A stretch of DNA of 64,000 bases from Strigamia acuminata (taxonomy: Eukaryota; Arthropoda; Chilopoda; Geophilomorpha; Linotaeniidae): positions 36,863,211 through 36,927,210 of the forward strand of contig OX442314.1 in NCBI GenBank assembly GCA_949358305.1, written 5' to 3'. The first letter of the stretch is position 1. Every line of letters begins with the position of its first letter. Positions 18,018 through 28,564 of this stretch are shown here, piece by piece. A program made the translations under genes and the position numbers. Below the pieces are notes generated by a model. The model saw only the letters and a list, made by a program, of their open reading frames with translations, did no database searches and had not been told where the DNA came from.

Positions 18018-19781
18018 CTACAACGAGCCAAGTAGGGCTCTTCCAAGCTCTCCCATCGTATACTGTCGACCCGTCGAATCGGTAAACGCGCTTTGTCGGG
18101 GAAGGTCCTGAAACTCCTCCCGTCGGTGGTCGCTATTTTCCGATCGACGTCGTTTCTCTCTATCGCGCGGAGAGTTGGATCTCTTCCGGCGATTACTTGA
18201 TTTCTCCTTTCGTCTGTCGTCGTTGGATGAGGGGTCGGAGCTGGGGTCGGGAGACGGTGAGCGGCGTGGCGGGTTGCGCCGTGAAGAGTTTGACTCTTTC
18301 CGGCCCCTACGACGGTCGTCACGTTCCCTTTCCCTGCGTTCATCGCGTTCTCTTTCCCTTCGTCTTTCTCCGGAACCTCTCTCCGAATCGTGATGACTGG
18401 GTGCATTTGACTCCAGTCCATCTGACGACGAATCACTATTTCCGTAGCGATAATATTTCGGTCTTTCATCGCGTTTGCCTTCTTCTCGCGAAGAGGTGCG
18501 ATCATGCGATTGTCTCCTTGACGACTCGTCGTCTTTAAGGATGGGCACTGGTTGTTGCCACTCAGTCCCTTGCGGATTATCTTGCTGTTGGCTTGTGAGA
18601 GCTTGCTCTTCATTTCGCCTAGCATTATTAGCGTTGATTAACCGTGTTATCGCATTATTTGTGGCTGAATCGAGAGCTTGCATGCGGGGCCGAGTTTGTT
18701 GTTCTCTGGCCGACGCATCTCTCTTGCGCGGAGTAGCTGGTGTCGCCCTCTCCGGCTGGGGTTTGGGTTTGGCCTTCGGCGTGCGCTTTGGGTCTCCCTC
18801 TAGGCTCTCGTCGGACAGCTCGGATGAACTGACCTCTGGTTTGCGAACGGATTTCGGGTCATCTCGTCGCAATCTGGCCATAAATGCTCGCTCTGCTTCT
18901 TGTTGCGAGTGGAAAGCATATCGATGTGCTCTCAGGGCTCGATCAACTATTTCTACCTCCTCGGGAGTAGTCGGATTGGGCTGGGTTCTGCCGTACTCGA
19001 GAGCTTGCGCTTCTCTTTCCGCCAGCTTCCTCCGTCTCTCGCGAATGGCTTGTCGAGCCTCATTCTCTGCATCCGCTTCAAATTGAGCGGAATCAACCAA
19101 TTGTTGAGCGTGTGCACCTTCAACAATGGTGATTTGTGGGGATACACTGTGCGCTTTTAAAGCTGCACGTACGATTTGTAACGTTTCGTACACTGTAATC
19201 TTCCCCGTCGGAAGGGTGTATCTCACTCCCTCCGCTTGTGCCAATTGCATCGCATCAATCAAGGTGCCCGAGACGCTGTAAGGCTGGCTCGAAACACGCT
19301 TGACAGAGGACGAGTTGGACTTGTGCCCTTCAGACACTACCGAGGCTGGTCGACTGTGCGTAATTGGCGTGTTTAGCGCTGAATTCGCTGTCGTGTCGGA
19401 CGCCGTCCTTTGTATCGAAGACGTCGCCCTCGGATCGTTTACCTCGGTATCGTGCGTTAGACGAGGCGATTGGTTACGGGATAAAACCTCGTTTCCGCTC
19501 GTCTCGCCGTCACGATAGAGACGCGGCGGTTTGGAGTGGGACGGATCCTCACTCCGCTCCGTCTCGTCTAATCGCTGCCTCGTCTCGGCGTGAGACGGGT
19601 GCGATGCCTCCGAAGCGCTTCGTCGGTCTGGCTTGGCCTTGCGGCGTTTTTGCCTAGACTCGTGCGCTGAGGCTTTGGGCAAAGGACCTCCCGACCTCAA
19701 ATGATAGTCGGTTCCTTTGCGACTACCGGCTCGTTTGTTAACGTCTGAGTCGGAGTCTGTTACTCGAGTATTATCTGCCAT
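18018..19781 (-). CDS. element A ORF1, RS/RE-rich upstream gag region
   Basis: 587 residues beginning at the ATG at 19781, shortly after the primer site, where gag should start; an in-frame GTG nine codons upstream is less likely. The protein is strongly charged. The middle third looks helical (AEREAQALEYGRTQ), and the C-terminal third is dense in Arg-Glu, Arg-Asp and Ser-Arg dipeptides (GERRRERERDERRERERDD, RRNPPRRSPSPDPSS), like RS domains of splicing factors. It ends at a UAG (18020-18018); the same frame stays open for 31 codons to the gag ATG. It may act as a matrix-like RNA-binding part of gag. I do not recognise a named domain. Confidence 0.6.
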   Translation of the reverse strand: MADNTRVTDSDSDVNKRAGSRKGTDYHLRSGGPLPKASAHESRQKRRKAKPDRRSASEASHPSHAETRQRLDETERSEDPSHSKPPRLYRDGETSGNEVLSRNQSPRLTHDTEVNDPRATSSIQRTASDTTANSALNTPITHSRPASVVSEGHKSNSSSVKRVSSQPYSVSGTLIDAMQLAQAEGVRYTLPTGKITVYETLQIVRAALKAHSVSPQITIVEGAHAQQLVDSAQFEADAENEARQAIRERRRKLAEREAQALEYGRTQPNPTTPEEVEIVDRALRAHRYAFHSQQEAERAFMARLRRDDPKSVRKPEVSSSELSDESLEGDPKRTPKAKPKPQPERATPATPRKRDASAREQQTRPRMQALDSATNNAITRLINANNARRNEEQALTSQQQDNPQGTEWQQPVPILKDDESSRRQSHDRTSSREEGKRDERPKYYRYGNSDSSSDGLESNAPSHHDSERGSGERRRERERDERRERERDDRRRGRKESNSSRRNPPRRSPSPDPSSDPSSNDDRRKEKSSNRRKRSNSPRDREKRRRSENSDHRREEFQDLPRQSAFTDSTGRQYTMGELGRALLGSL

Positions 19782-19833
19782 TTCTTGCTTTGGGTATGGT
19801 GTAATCACAGGTTAGAATCAGTTATTCAACTTG

Positions 19834-19851
19834 ATCCCGGACAGGCCCCCA
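19834..19851 (-). promoter_or_regulatory. element A primer-binding site (tRNA-Pro type)
   Basis: Two nt inside the 5' LTR, the minus strand reads TGGGGGCCTGTCCGGGAT. This is complementary to the 3' end of eukaryotic tRNA-Pro as I recall it (ATCCCGGACGAGCCCCCA) except for two adjacent positions. It primes minus-strand DNA synthesis. Confidence 0.65.
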
Positions 19852-19985
19852 CGTGTCGCGCTCAACTCTAACCGTCGCTAACTCGTGGGTTGATTACTTA
19901 ATTCGACTAACTCACTACCGCTTTGCTCAAGCGGTTTACCCAAAGAAATGATTACACAGATATAAAAGGTAAAATATAATATAGA

Positions 19986-19991
19986 TTTATT
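19986..19991 (-). terminator. candidate poly(A) signal in element A LTR
   Basis: AATAAA on the minus strand, about 30 bp downstream of the TATA-like run, so R would lie just around it. The same hexamer is kept in the 3' LTR near 9307. Confidence 0.45.
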
Positions 19992-20017
19992 CTGCGGGGC
20001 AATGTACAGATATATCT

Positions 20018-20036
20018 TATATATATATATATATAA
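20018..20036 (-). promoter_or_regulatory. candidate TATA box in element A LTR
   Basis: An alternating TA run followed on the minus strand by the poly(A) signal. Location about 840 bp into the LTR is reasonable for a promoter. The run is one TA unit longer than in the 3' LTR. Confidence 0.4.
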
Positions 20037-20878
20037 AGGGTAAGTAAAAGGTAAATCGGAATGGGTGATGGGAAATGGAAAGGCAAAGGTAAGATGAAAG
20101 CTGGCTGGAATCGGCGAGGTCGTCTGTTGTCTCGTGCGTGTCCAAGATGGCGTCCTCGTTGTAGCAACGTGATGTCGTCTTGGGCCGGCGTGGCAATATG
20201 GCGTCCTCGGCTCGTCTCTGGCTGGTCCTTCGGGCTCACGCTGGTCGGGCGCGAGTGAATGCTTAGTTAAAAGGCTTACTTCGGTCTGTTGTCTAGGTTT
20301 TTTGTGTGGTGTCCGGCGATCACACAGCGGCGGACTCTTCTGGCTCCCGGCGGTCACACAGCGGCGGGAACGCTCGTCGTGGTTTTACTGCAGTTTAGGC
20401 TTGTGCGACCGTTTGTCTGCACAACTCGCTAAACTGGAGTGGTTTTTACTATTTCTAGCTGGTGCGCTAAAATAGTGTGGTAATCTTATCTCGCAGGTTA
20501 CTCTGCGGAGTTTGACACTGACCAAACGTACTCACGGTAAATTGTCCTTTGTCCTCGGTCAATCCCAGTATATTTACTTGGGCCTGATCTTGTAGGACGA
20601 CGGATTTTACGTGTGTTTCTCGTTTGATGGTTGTGTTGGTTCTGCCCGCTCAGTGCAAGGCACATTCCTTTGCACAAAGCGGGGTTGACAGGTGACCGGA
20701 ATCACCCAATGGTGGGGTGGACGAGCCATCCCCACTCCCTCAGGGCAGACGCCTGTCCATTGACTAGATGTCAATGCACTGAGGGAAGGGAGACGCGCTT
20801 GCGGCTCCCCTTACACCCGAAACGAGGTCACGAGAGAAACTCTTCGTTGACCCCGGTCCAGTCGGGTCACAACATAGT

Positions 20879-20913
20879 TGATTACTGATATTTGAAACGT
20901 AAATAGTAATAAA
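20879..20913 (+). terminator. displaced original stop and poly(A) signal of the AAA-ATPase-like gene
   Basis: TGA (20879-20881) is the codon that directly followed AGT (9172-9174) before element A inserted. AATAAA follows at 20908-20913, a suitable 3' end for a short gene. Both are now 11.7 kb away from the coding part. Confidence 0.6.
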
Positions 20914-21129
20914 GAATACAATTTTTTCTCTGAATATTATTTTATAGTACGTGGCAACTGGCAATAATATAATGGAAACAAATAGTTTTTCTTCTTTGAT
21001 ATTTGCTTCTTCCACATTTATCATAATATTGTGAGTGGACGTTGTGTAGGTGTGTAGGTTTTTTTATTTCCCAACTTCTAATTCAGCCTCTTTATGTTTT
21101 GGCCTTCTTTATTACTCCGTATTAATTAA

Positions 21130-22320
21130 TTGAATAAAATATTGAAAAGTTGCAAGCCCATTTGTTTGCCAGCTTTACACTTACTGACCCCTTAATTTGC
21201 CAGCCTTACATTTGCCGGCCCTTTAATCAGCCAGCCCTATGTTTGCCAGCCCTTTATTTTCTAGCCTCTTTTCTATACGCCATGAACGTCGCACGAACGT
21301 CCACGAACGCTTCAGGACCGATTTCCAGAAGCCAGTGCGATTGACAAGTTCCTTGAGCATACAGATAGGTATTGGCTGCAAACGGTGGGTAAGGATAGAT
21401 TAACTGTGTACCGTTTGCCGCTTCGGACTAGCAACGCTCTGGAGTCTTGGCATGCCCAGGCACCGAAGCATCTAAATCGACGTGTAGCGGCATTGCAATT
21501 TTGTACTAACTTGGAGGGTTTGCATGTCAGAGCGGTGAATTGTATGAATCAGCTGCAAACGGGGGCTCGGTTGCATGTTCGTAAACCACAGTACATTGGC
21601 TCCGACAAATGCATCGAGGAACTGACGACAGATTTGAATTGCGGCGTCCGCGGAGTAGTAGAGTTACTGAAGCAGGCAGCGTATCGTCTCACCACAATGA
21701 AGGGAGGTGCCTGTCTTGAAGTCGATTCGTGTACCACCGCCCCAGATCGAATGATAAACCTGTCGCCGTTCTGCGGATTGATGAAAGGGAGGCGCCAACT
21801 CCTGACCCACGAGCCGAAGGTGAAATCTAACTCACATTACCTGTGGTTACGCAAGGACCCCCCCAACCAGAAATCGCATCAGGCGAGTACAGACTAGACC
21901 AGCGCGGGCGCACTTTCTGTTCCGCATGTGTAGACAACTTCCTAAAAGATAAGGTGGAGCCCTACTGCTTGTCTTGCAGACAAGTCATTAGTACTATGTA
22001 TAATATGTTTTAGCCAGGGGAAAAAGGGCTGGAAATGTAAGGGCTGGCAAATTACAATTAATTATTTTATTTAATGTTATCAGGGAATAAAGGGCTAAAA
22101 CTTAAAGTCGTGGCACATTAAATAATCACTTTATTAATTTATTATTATCAATTTATTATTTCATTTTAAAATATTAAAAGAGGCTGAAACATTAAAGGCT
22201 GGCAAATGGAAGGCTGGCACTGCCCGAGGCTGGCACAATATAATTCAACATACTGAAACTAAAAAGTAGGAAAAGAGGCTAAAACAGAAGAGGCTAAACA
22301 ATTAAAAGGCTGGCAACACC
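21130..22320 (+). mobile_element. degenerate DNA transposon with inverted GGCTGG arms
   Basis: The left arm (about 21150-21285) carries at least five TTTGCCAGCC-like motifs; the right arm (about 22018-22315) carries the reverse complement GGCTGGCAAA in several copies. Between them lies a transposase-like frame. Inverted subterminal motif arrays around a transposase frame are the expected form of a DNA transposon. I could not define exact ends or a target duplication. A right-arm copy also occurs at 7709-8035. Confidence 0.5.
21310..21897 (+). pseudogene. MULE-like transposase C-terminal fragment
   Basis: About 195 open codons with no good ATG at the start. FPEASAIDKFLEHTDRYWLQ followed by LRTSNALESWHAQAPKHLN resembles the C-terminal part of MULE-type transposases, where a T-N-A-(V/L)-E-(S/G)-(W/F)-H motif is typical. 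The DDE catalytic part is absent. The tail (RRQLLTHEPKVKSNSHYLWL) is not recognised. Flanked by inverted GGCTGG-motif arms. An alternative is a captured host gene fragment. Confidence 0.4.
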
Positions 22321-23120
22321 CCGCATACTGACAGAAGATTGCCTGTCAGATCAAATTTTTGAAGATACTTTATCATCAAAAGACCAACGGAACCAGAAAT
22401 GTTGCAATGAAGGAAAACACCACTGCCCAAACCTAGTAGTACGTGCCTCCTTGTGGGTCTCCACAAGTCGCTATATTTTGCAGGAGGGCAGCTTAATTGG
22501 ATAGTTAAATATGCTGCCATGTAGTTTATTTCTGCTGGCAGCACAATTAATCCAAAATGGCTGTACACTCAGTTGAAGAGGAATAGCCAGAAAGTCAGTG
22601 ACTCGCCGTGTCTAGACGTTTTGATTTGCTAACTTGTGCTATGTTTTCAGCATTACTAGTATAGCTACATAAACATAAGTTGAACAACAATGCCTAACAA
22701 TTTTTTTCGTTTTGAGTGAATGACAAAAATCACTCACAAAAAAAAGTTGCATGTGCAACAGTAAAGGTGTTGGAAAAACTGGAAAGTTGGTCTAAACAGC
22801 TGCGGGTCACACCATGTCAACCATGTCTTTTCTAAGTGAAATAATGTGTTATTTAAATATAGCAGGTTATCATGACAAGGATTTGCAATGGGAGAAAGCG
22901 CAATACATGCTTCAAAGCGACTTTGTTTATTTGTCGAATGTCGAAACTGTTTCGATTCGAAACGATTCCGATTCAGAGAGTGTTGATGGTTCCGATGTCG
23001 CAATATCTGACGAAGAAGTGGAAGCGTACGACTACGAATACGACCCAACCCTGAATATTAGTTTGTGTAATATTATATTACACAAACTCTGGGAGACTTT
23101 CGAGATTCCATCCGAAAGTT
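22316..23120. repeat. mosaic dispersed repeat, second copy
   Basis: Modules beta (22440-22562) and gamma (22744-22850) in the same order as at 3130-3700, joined to the GGCTGG arm at about 22316. A frame at 22814-23134 begins like other gamma copies (STMSFLSEIMCYLNIAGYH) and then runs into an acidic stretch (DSDSESVDGSD) leading toward a hAT-like fragment. Confidence 0.75.
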
Positions 23121-23380
23121 CAAAATTAATCTGAATTTGGTCAAAGTTTTGAAAGAAAATGCTATTTCTGTTGGAATCAAATTCAAACTTTTAGCCATCG
23201 AAGTCAAGACACGTTGGAACAGTTCGTTGAAAATGTTAACTGTCTTCAATGAAATGATGCCAGCTGTTAAAAAAACGCTCCAGGATTATGGACATTATTG
23301 GCTTGACCACTTGCAAAATAGTGTTCCTGAACTAATCGCAACTCTGCAACCATGCAAAAGTTGCTTCTCAATAAAGAGCA
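23120..23380 (+). pseudogene. hAT-type transposase fragment
   Basis: About 80 codons with KLLAIEVKTRWNSSLKMLTVFNEM and VPELIATLQPCK. The (V/I)-x-T-R-W-N-S motif followed by M-L-x-x-F is characteristic of the hAT superfamily core. A frame change or stop separates it from the upstream acidic part near 23134, and the rest of the catalytic domain is missing. The preceding gamma module may be the 5' part of the same hAT element, which would explain its wide dispersal. Confidence 0.55.
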
Positions 23381-23840
23381 GTGCAAAGATATTTTGTTTA
23401 ATTATTATTTTTTTTTGTGTTTTCTTATCAGTACAATAAGGGAGTTTTTTATTTGAAAGGATGGCAGTGATTGCATTGTCGCTGTCATATCAGTCATGAT
23501 AGCCATAATGACACAATTTGTCAGTAATACTGTAACCACCAATCATACTCTTCAGCTACATACATCATTTTTAATTGTTAAGTTTTCTTATGAGAGTTTT
23601 TTTTTAAAACATTTTTGTTGAATAATGTTTATTATCTTAAGAAAGCAAATGAAAATCTACCAAAAGGCTTCTGGAAATATTCCGCACCATCTTTCACTAT
23701 TTTCATTTTTGTATTAATGTTTAATTACGATATTAATTTTAGTAGTAGTTGTTTCAATTTACTTTTGAAATTATGTAAATAATGATGTGGAATGCCTGAA
23801 TAATGTCATTAAGATTTGACAAAACCAAAAAACAACCAAA
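23380..23840. repeat. AT-rich repeat (delta module)
   Basis: Matches 3740-4140 nearly in order, including GTCAGTAATACTGTAACCAC and the CTTCTGGAAATATTC core of module delta. No coding support. Confidence 0.75.
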
Positions 23841-24066
23841 ATGGGCTCCTTTAATGATGACTTGGTTAAAAGTCAAGATTATGATTTGCAGAAAGTTTTA
23901 AACTTGGCTGGGCCTTATACTGTAGCTCCTGAATTTTCTTATTTGAAAACAAAGGCGCAATTTGCCAATTTAACTCTGCAGGAACGACAAACAATTGTAG
24001 CTAGATTGATTAATCATTCCTTTTGGGTACCAAAATTTGGGTGTACCCTGCGTTTTGTTCAGAGCC
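23841..24066 (+). CDS. unknown frame of about 75 codons joined to a Tc1 fragment
   Basis: Starts with an ATG in good context (ACCAAAATGG) and reads MGSFNDDLVKSQDYDLQKVL, then LAGPYTVAPEFSYLKTKAQF. I do not recognise it. It is followed without a clear boundary by a Tc1-like C-terminus in another frame. It could be the 5' exon of a lost gene. Low support. Confidence 0.25.
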
Positions 24067-24240
24067 CGTGATGTCTATGAAAACAATAGGCAGTTTAACA
24101 ATGCTGAAGAGTTGAAACAGAAAATTGTTGACAGCTGGTTCAAATTAGACCTAAAAGAAATAATCCACAATTTAATTATGTCAATGCCTAATCGTGTATA
24201 GGAGGTTGTCAAAGCTAATGATAACCCAATAAAGTATTAA
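24067..24240 (+). pseudogene. Tc1/mariner transposase C-terminus
   Basis: 58 codons reading RDVYENNRQFNNAEELKQKI then IMSMPNRV, a stop, EVVKAND and PIKY. This is the end of a Tc1-like transposase, where V-x-x-N-x-x-x-(F/Y)-x-x-x-(E/D)-L and S-M-P-x-R-x-x-x-V are typical. One premature TAG (24199-24201) and loss of the catalytic domain make it non-functional. Confidence 0.65.
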
Positions 24241-25233
24241 TACTGTCCAAAATATATTTTTTTGTTTGTTTTTTGTTTTGTTTTCATTAGATAGAAGCTA
24301 GTCAAGAAATTAGCAGCAGAGATAGATGAAGAACAACTGTGGTGATCTATTAATAAAATATAATATTTTCCTAAAGAACCCTTCTAATTTCTAAGAAATT
24401 TTGTTTATTTATTAATTTTTTTTGTGTTTTCTTATCAGTACAATTAGGGAGTTGCCGTGGTAACAGCTTTAAGTTTCAAGCCCTCGTAACATCCTGTAGG
24501 CTTGAACAGTTCACATCCTGTGGGGAAAGTTTACTATTTTTGAGGCCTCTATCCAATGGGTATCTGATCATTACAGCCAAGAACTACAAGTTAGCAGATC
24601 ACTACTACTTGCTATGGGTTCATGTCTTCCCCACCGAGTTTAAGGACCAGCCACAGAAAACAATGTCTGAAAGTGATTTCTGACCAGTGGACATCTGAAC
24701 AAGAAAGAAAAAAAGGACATGCAGTCGGCACCGGCACAGTATGTGTCGACTGTGGACCAAACTCCTCATATTCCTCACACTGTCAAATCAAATTTTTAAT
24801 GATACTTTGTTATCGGAAGACCAACGAAACCAGAAATGTTGCGATGAAAGGAAACAGCCCCGCCCCAACGTAATAGGTAGTGGAGCTTCAGCTCCATACA
24901 TCATTTTTTATTGTAAAGTTTTCTTATCAGATTTTCTTTAATAATTTCTGTTTAATAATGCTATTTTTTTAGAAAGCAAATGAAACCTTGCATTTATTGG
25001 AATAAGCTTGCAAGTTTTGATTTAATTCTTTAAACTTTAAATTGAGTACATCCCAACGTAGAAAAATTACAAAAAGAGGTAGATGGATTAGAAGAAAACG
25101 TAGAAAACTTGCTGAGTTTCACCAATCTTTTGTCGCATCTAGCAGATGTTAATTGTTTTTATTATTTTTGTTTCATTTCATGATAAGTGTTAGTCTACTG
25201 TAAACCAGTGTTCCTCAAACTGGGTGAAGAATA
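24241..25233. repeat. mosaic dispersed repeat, third copy
   Basis: Module alpha (24441-24540), a stretch shared with 2940-3200, and AT-rich filler. The small open frames are copy-specific and not credible genes. Confidence 0.7.
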
Positions 25234-25411
25234 CGTCAGACATGGCTGTTACGATAACCGATCTCGGAACTGGGTGTTAGGTTGATCAACATTTCGCTGC
25301 TGTAATTCAGTCGAGTGCTTATCATCGTCCGGAAGTTTTGTTAGGTGGTGATTATGGACCGAATGCCGATGTTTGGAGCACTACTTGCTTGGCGTTTGAT
25401 TTGGCAACCCT
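25234..25411 (+). pseudogene. SRPK-like kinase fragment 1
   Basis: Covers the region from the DLG motif (ITDLGTGC) through QSSAYHRPEVLLGGDYGPNA to DVWSTTCLAFDLAT of the kinase at 5231-6223, with a stop replacing one residue after the DLG block. It breaks off at ACCC, where module epsilon (GGGTGTATAAGTG) starts. It is the copy reaching furthest upstream in the kinase. Confidence 0.8.
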
Positions 25412-26960
25412 GGGTGTATAAGTGTACAGATAGGTATATACAGTATGTATTACATTTTGGAAATTTTCCACAAATCCCCCACATGGGTTTACATAGTCAA
25501 GATCTAGTTTACCACGTGCCTCCTTGTGGGTCTTTGCAGAAGAGCAGCTTAATTGGATCGTTAAATGATATGTAGTTTATTTCTGCTGGCAGCATAATTA
25601 ATCCAAAATGATGCTATAGGCACAGATGTTAACACATTTTGATTTATTAACTCGTGCTATGTTTTCAGCAAAAGTAGTATAGTTCCATAAACTTAAGGTG
25701 AACAACACCGCCTAACAATTTTTTAGTTTTGAGCGAGCGATAAAAATCACTCACAAAAGGAGCTGCACTGCAACAGTATAGGTGTTGGGAAAACTGGAAA
25801 GTTGGTTCAAACAGCTGTGGGTCTCACCATGTCAACCATGTCTTCTCTAAGTTAAATAATGTGATATTTAAATGTAGCAGTTTATTGCGACTAAGTTGTA
25901 GCGATAGCAGTGATGGTTTGGCAGTATTGGTTTGGCGGTAACAATCTTGGCGATAGTTTTTGTAGTTACAATTTCTCTCCAAAGATGATGTCGTTAGTTT
26001 CAGAATTTTTAAGCGCACTTCTCCTGGTCATATTCGGCAACATTGCATTTTTTCTGTGATTGCCATGTACGTGCCAAAAAACTTTTTTTTAAAATAACTT
26101 TTTTTTAACAATATTAAAAACTAAATGTATGGGGCAGATAAAGATTTTTATTTTAACTAGGTTTAGCTTGGTTTCAGAATTAAATGAACCGTTTTTGGAA
26201 CATTAAAGGACATGGGTTCCACCAGGTGTATACTGTATAATGAGGCCAATTTCATTACAACTGTTATCCCAGAACAACTTTATCTGAAAGAAAGTACATG
26301 CCATTAGGGCTTTTTTAGGGACCATCGAAGCCGACGCGCGCGAAGAAGCCGACGCGCGCGAAGAAGCAGACGCGCCCGAAGAAGCCGACGTGCCCGACGA
26401 AGCCGATGCGCTCGGACGAGGAATGCGTCCTAAACAAAGGTCGGTTATAAGCTTACATAAAGTTTACGATGTAAAGTATGAGATTTTTTTTAAAGATTTT
26501 TGTTTAATAATGTTTATTTTCTTTAGGAAGCAAATGGAAATTTACTCAATGGCTTATGGAAATATTCCACAATGTATGCTTTATTTCACAATTTTCACTT
26601 TTGTATTAATTTTTAATTTCCAATTTAATTTTGAGCTGTAGATGAATTGGAATAACACATCAGTTTGGCCAATCTTTTGTCGCATCTAGCAGATGTTAGT
26701 TGTTTTTATTTTTTTTGCTCTATATTTCATGATAAGTTTTAGTCTAAACCAGTGTTTTTCAAACTATCCAATCGCGACCGCTTTATGTTCGTGGAATTTC
26801 CGTATGACCCTGGGTGTATACGAAGTGGGTAAGTAGGTATACATGTTTTATATTTTGGCAATTTTCCACGAACCCCAACCCTCCATATGGGTTTAGATCG
26901 TCTCAACCTGTTGTGAAGTCTTGACTACGCTTTAAGCATGTCCTAAGTAAGCTCGGAAAA
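25412..26960. repeat. mosaic dispersed repeat, fourth copy
   Basis: Modules epsilon (25409-25500), beta (25515-25610), gamma (25760-25865), the hexapeptide minisatellite, delta (26525-26640) and a second epsilon (26808-26905), in the order also seen at 31450-34380 and 50250-52230. No gene. Confidence 0.75.
26336..26415 (+). repeat. GC-rich 18-bp minisatellite encoding EADA-x-E
   Basis: About four degenerate 18-bp units (GAAGCCGACGCGCGCGAA type) within AT-rich repeat DNA. In one frame it reads EADAREEADAREEADAPE and continues into GMRPKQRSVISLHKVYDV, a block conserved in three other copies. Confidence 0.75.
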
Positions 26961-28560
26961 AATATAAATGAGGTAAGTTGCCAAAAATTAGAATTTTGAA
27001 ATGTTAATTCAACTGGTCTCGCTTTCCAGGTGTTTCCACATCTTAAACAAAATACCTTATTTAAAAGTATCAAAAATAATCTTTGGAACAATCCCACGAT
27101 GAAGGTGGCTGCCAGCATGGTGCACTACAACGTGCCTCTTTGTGGGTCTCCACAAGTCGCTATATTTTGCAGAAGGACAGCTTAATTGGATAGTTAAATA
27201 TGCCATGTAGTTTATTTCTGCTGGCAGAACAATTAGTCCAAAATGGTGATGTACACTCAGACACAGATTGTAACACATTTTGATTTACTAACTCGTGCTA
27301 TGTTTTTAGCATTACTAATATAGCTACATAAACATAAGGTGAACAACACCGCTTAACAATTTTTTTCGTTTGAAATGAGTGATAAAAATCACTCACCAAA
27401 GGAGCTGCACTGCAACAGTATACGTGTTGGAAAAACTGGAAAGTTGGTTCAAACAGCTGCGGGTCACACAATGTCAACATGTCTTTTCTAAGTCAAATAA
27501 TGTGTTATTTAAATATACTGGTTATCATGACAAGGAATTGCAAAGGGAGAAAGCGCAATACATGCTTCAAAACGACTTTGTTTATTTGATGAGCCCAATG
27601 GGAAATTACGTCGATAGACCAAGCCATCTAAAGTCTAAACTATGGACTCATTGCGCACACACGAGTACAAGCAACTGGGCTTGCTGAACCAAACGATGTT
27701 ACTACCCGACGATTTCCGAAAAGCAAGAACCATTCAGCAGTAGGAGCAGCGCAAAATTCAACTGTGGAAAATCCACGCAGCAAAGGTTAAACTGCCTGCC
27801 AACTTGTCAATGGACCATGTATGCGCCCTCGATTGTAACGTATAAACCGACGCAGAATCCACCAGCCGGTGTGAAATACACTGGGAACGAAACTTGGCGC
27901 AAAATGTGAATTGCAGAAAGCTGTGTCCGGTTTGTTAGATGATGACCTGTCAGATCAAATTTTTGAGGATACTTTATCAAAAGACCAACCACCAACGGAA
28001 CCAGATGTTGCAACCTAGTATTTTTTAATTGTAAAGTTTCTTTCTTATACGACTTTTTGTAGATTTTTGTTTAATAGTGTTTATTTTCTTTAGGAAGCAA
28101 ATGGAAATCTACTCAATGGCTTCTGGAAATATTCGGCACCGTTTCCTTTATTACACTATTTTCATTTTTGTATTAATTTTTAATTTTATTTTGAGTTATT
28201 TCTAATGATTTAATACAACATAATTATGCCATCAGATGGCATTTATATCATAATTGTATTCAAATTCTGCAACAAACCATATTGAAATTTAGAAAAAAAC
28301 CTTGTCTGTATAAAATCTCAACATTTCTGTCTAACTTGTCAGAATCAATCTAAAGATGTCTGACTTATTTTTTAATTGTAAAAGGATGCCTGTGATTGCA
28401 TTGTCACTGTCATATCAGTTATGATTGCGACAATAGCTACAATTTGTCAGCAATACTTTAACCGCCAACCATACCCTTCAGCTCCAAACATCATTTTTAA
28501 TTGTAAAGTTTGCTTATAAGATTTTTTAAAAAGGTTTTTGTTTAATAATGTTTATTTTCT
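26961..28560. repeat. mosaic dispersed repeat, fifth copy
   Basis: Modules beta (27129-27245), gamma (27400-27500), a decayed relative of the 35091-35507 frame (27590-27840), then delta (28094-28200). The shared segments differ by small indels, so frames are not conserved. Confidence 0.75.
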
Positions 28561-28564
28561 TATA

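Larger units (their letters stand above)
9175..20874 (-). mobile_element. Ty3/Gypsy LTR retrotransposon, element A
   Basis: An 11.7-kb element read on the minus strand. In that order: 5' LTR (20874-19854), tRNA-Pro-type primer site, ORF1, gag, pol (protease, RT, RNase H, integrase), a 1.4-kb non-coding stretch, ORF3 and a shortened 3' LTR. The domain order RT-RNase H-integrase places it in Ty3/Gypsy. Both outer ends carry TGT/ACA termini, and the flanks repeat TAGT (9171-9174 and 20875-20878), a 4-bp target duplication. The 5' LTR is complete, while the 3' LTR lacks about 560 bp. Since both copies of U3 are made from one template, the loss came after integration. The copy retains its ORFs but lacks a normal 3' end. 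Confidence 0.92.
19854..20874 (-). repeat. element A 5' LTR, full length (1021 bp)
   Basis: Starts TGTCGCG and ends AACA on the plus strand, so it has TGT...ACA termini. The part 19854-20313 matches the shortened 3' LTR. The outer end is set by ACA at 20872-20874 followed by the TAGT target duplication. It carries a TATA-like run and an AATAAA site, fitting a U3-R-U5 order on the minus strand. Confidence 0.85.
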
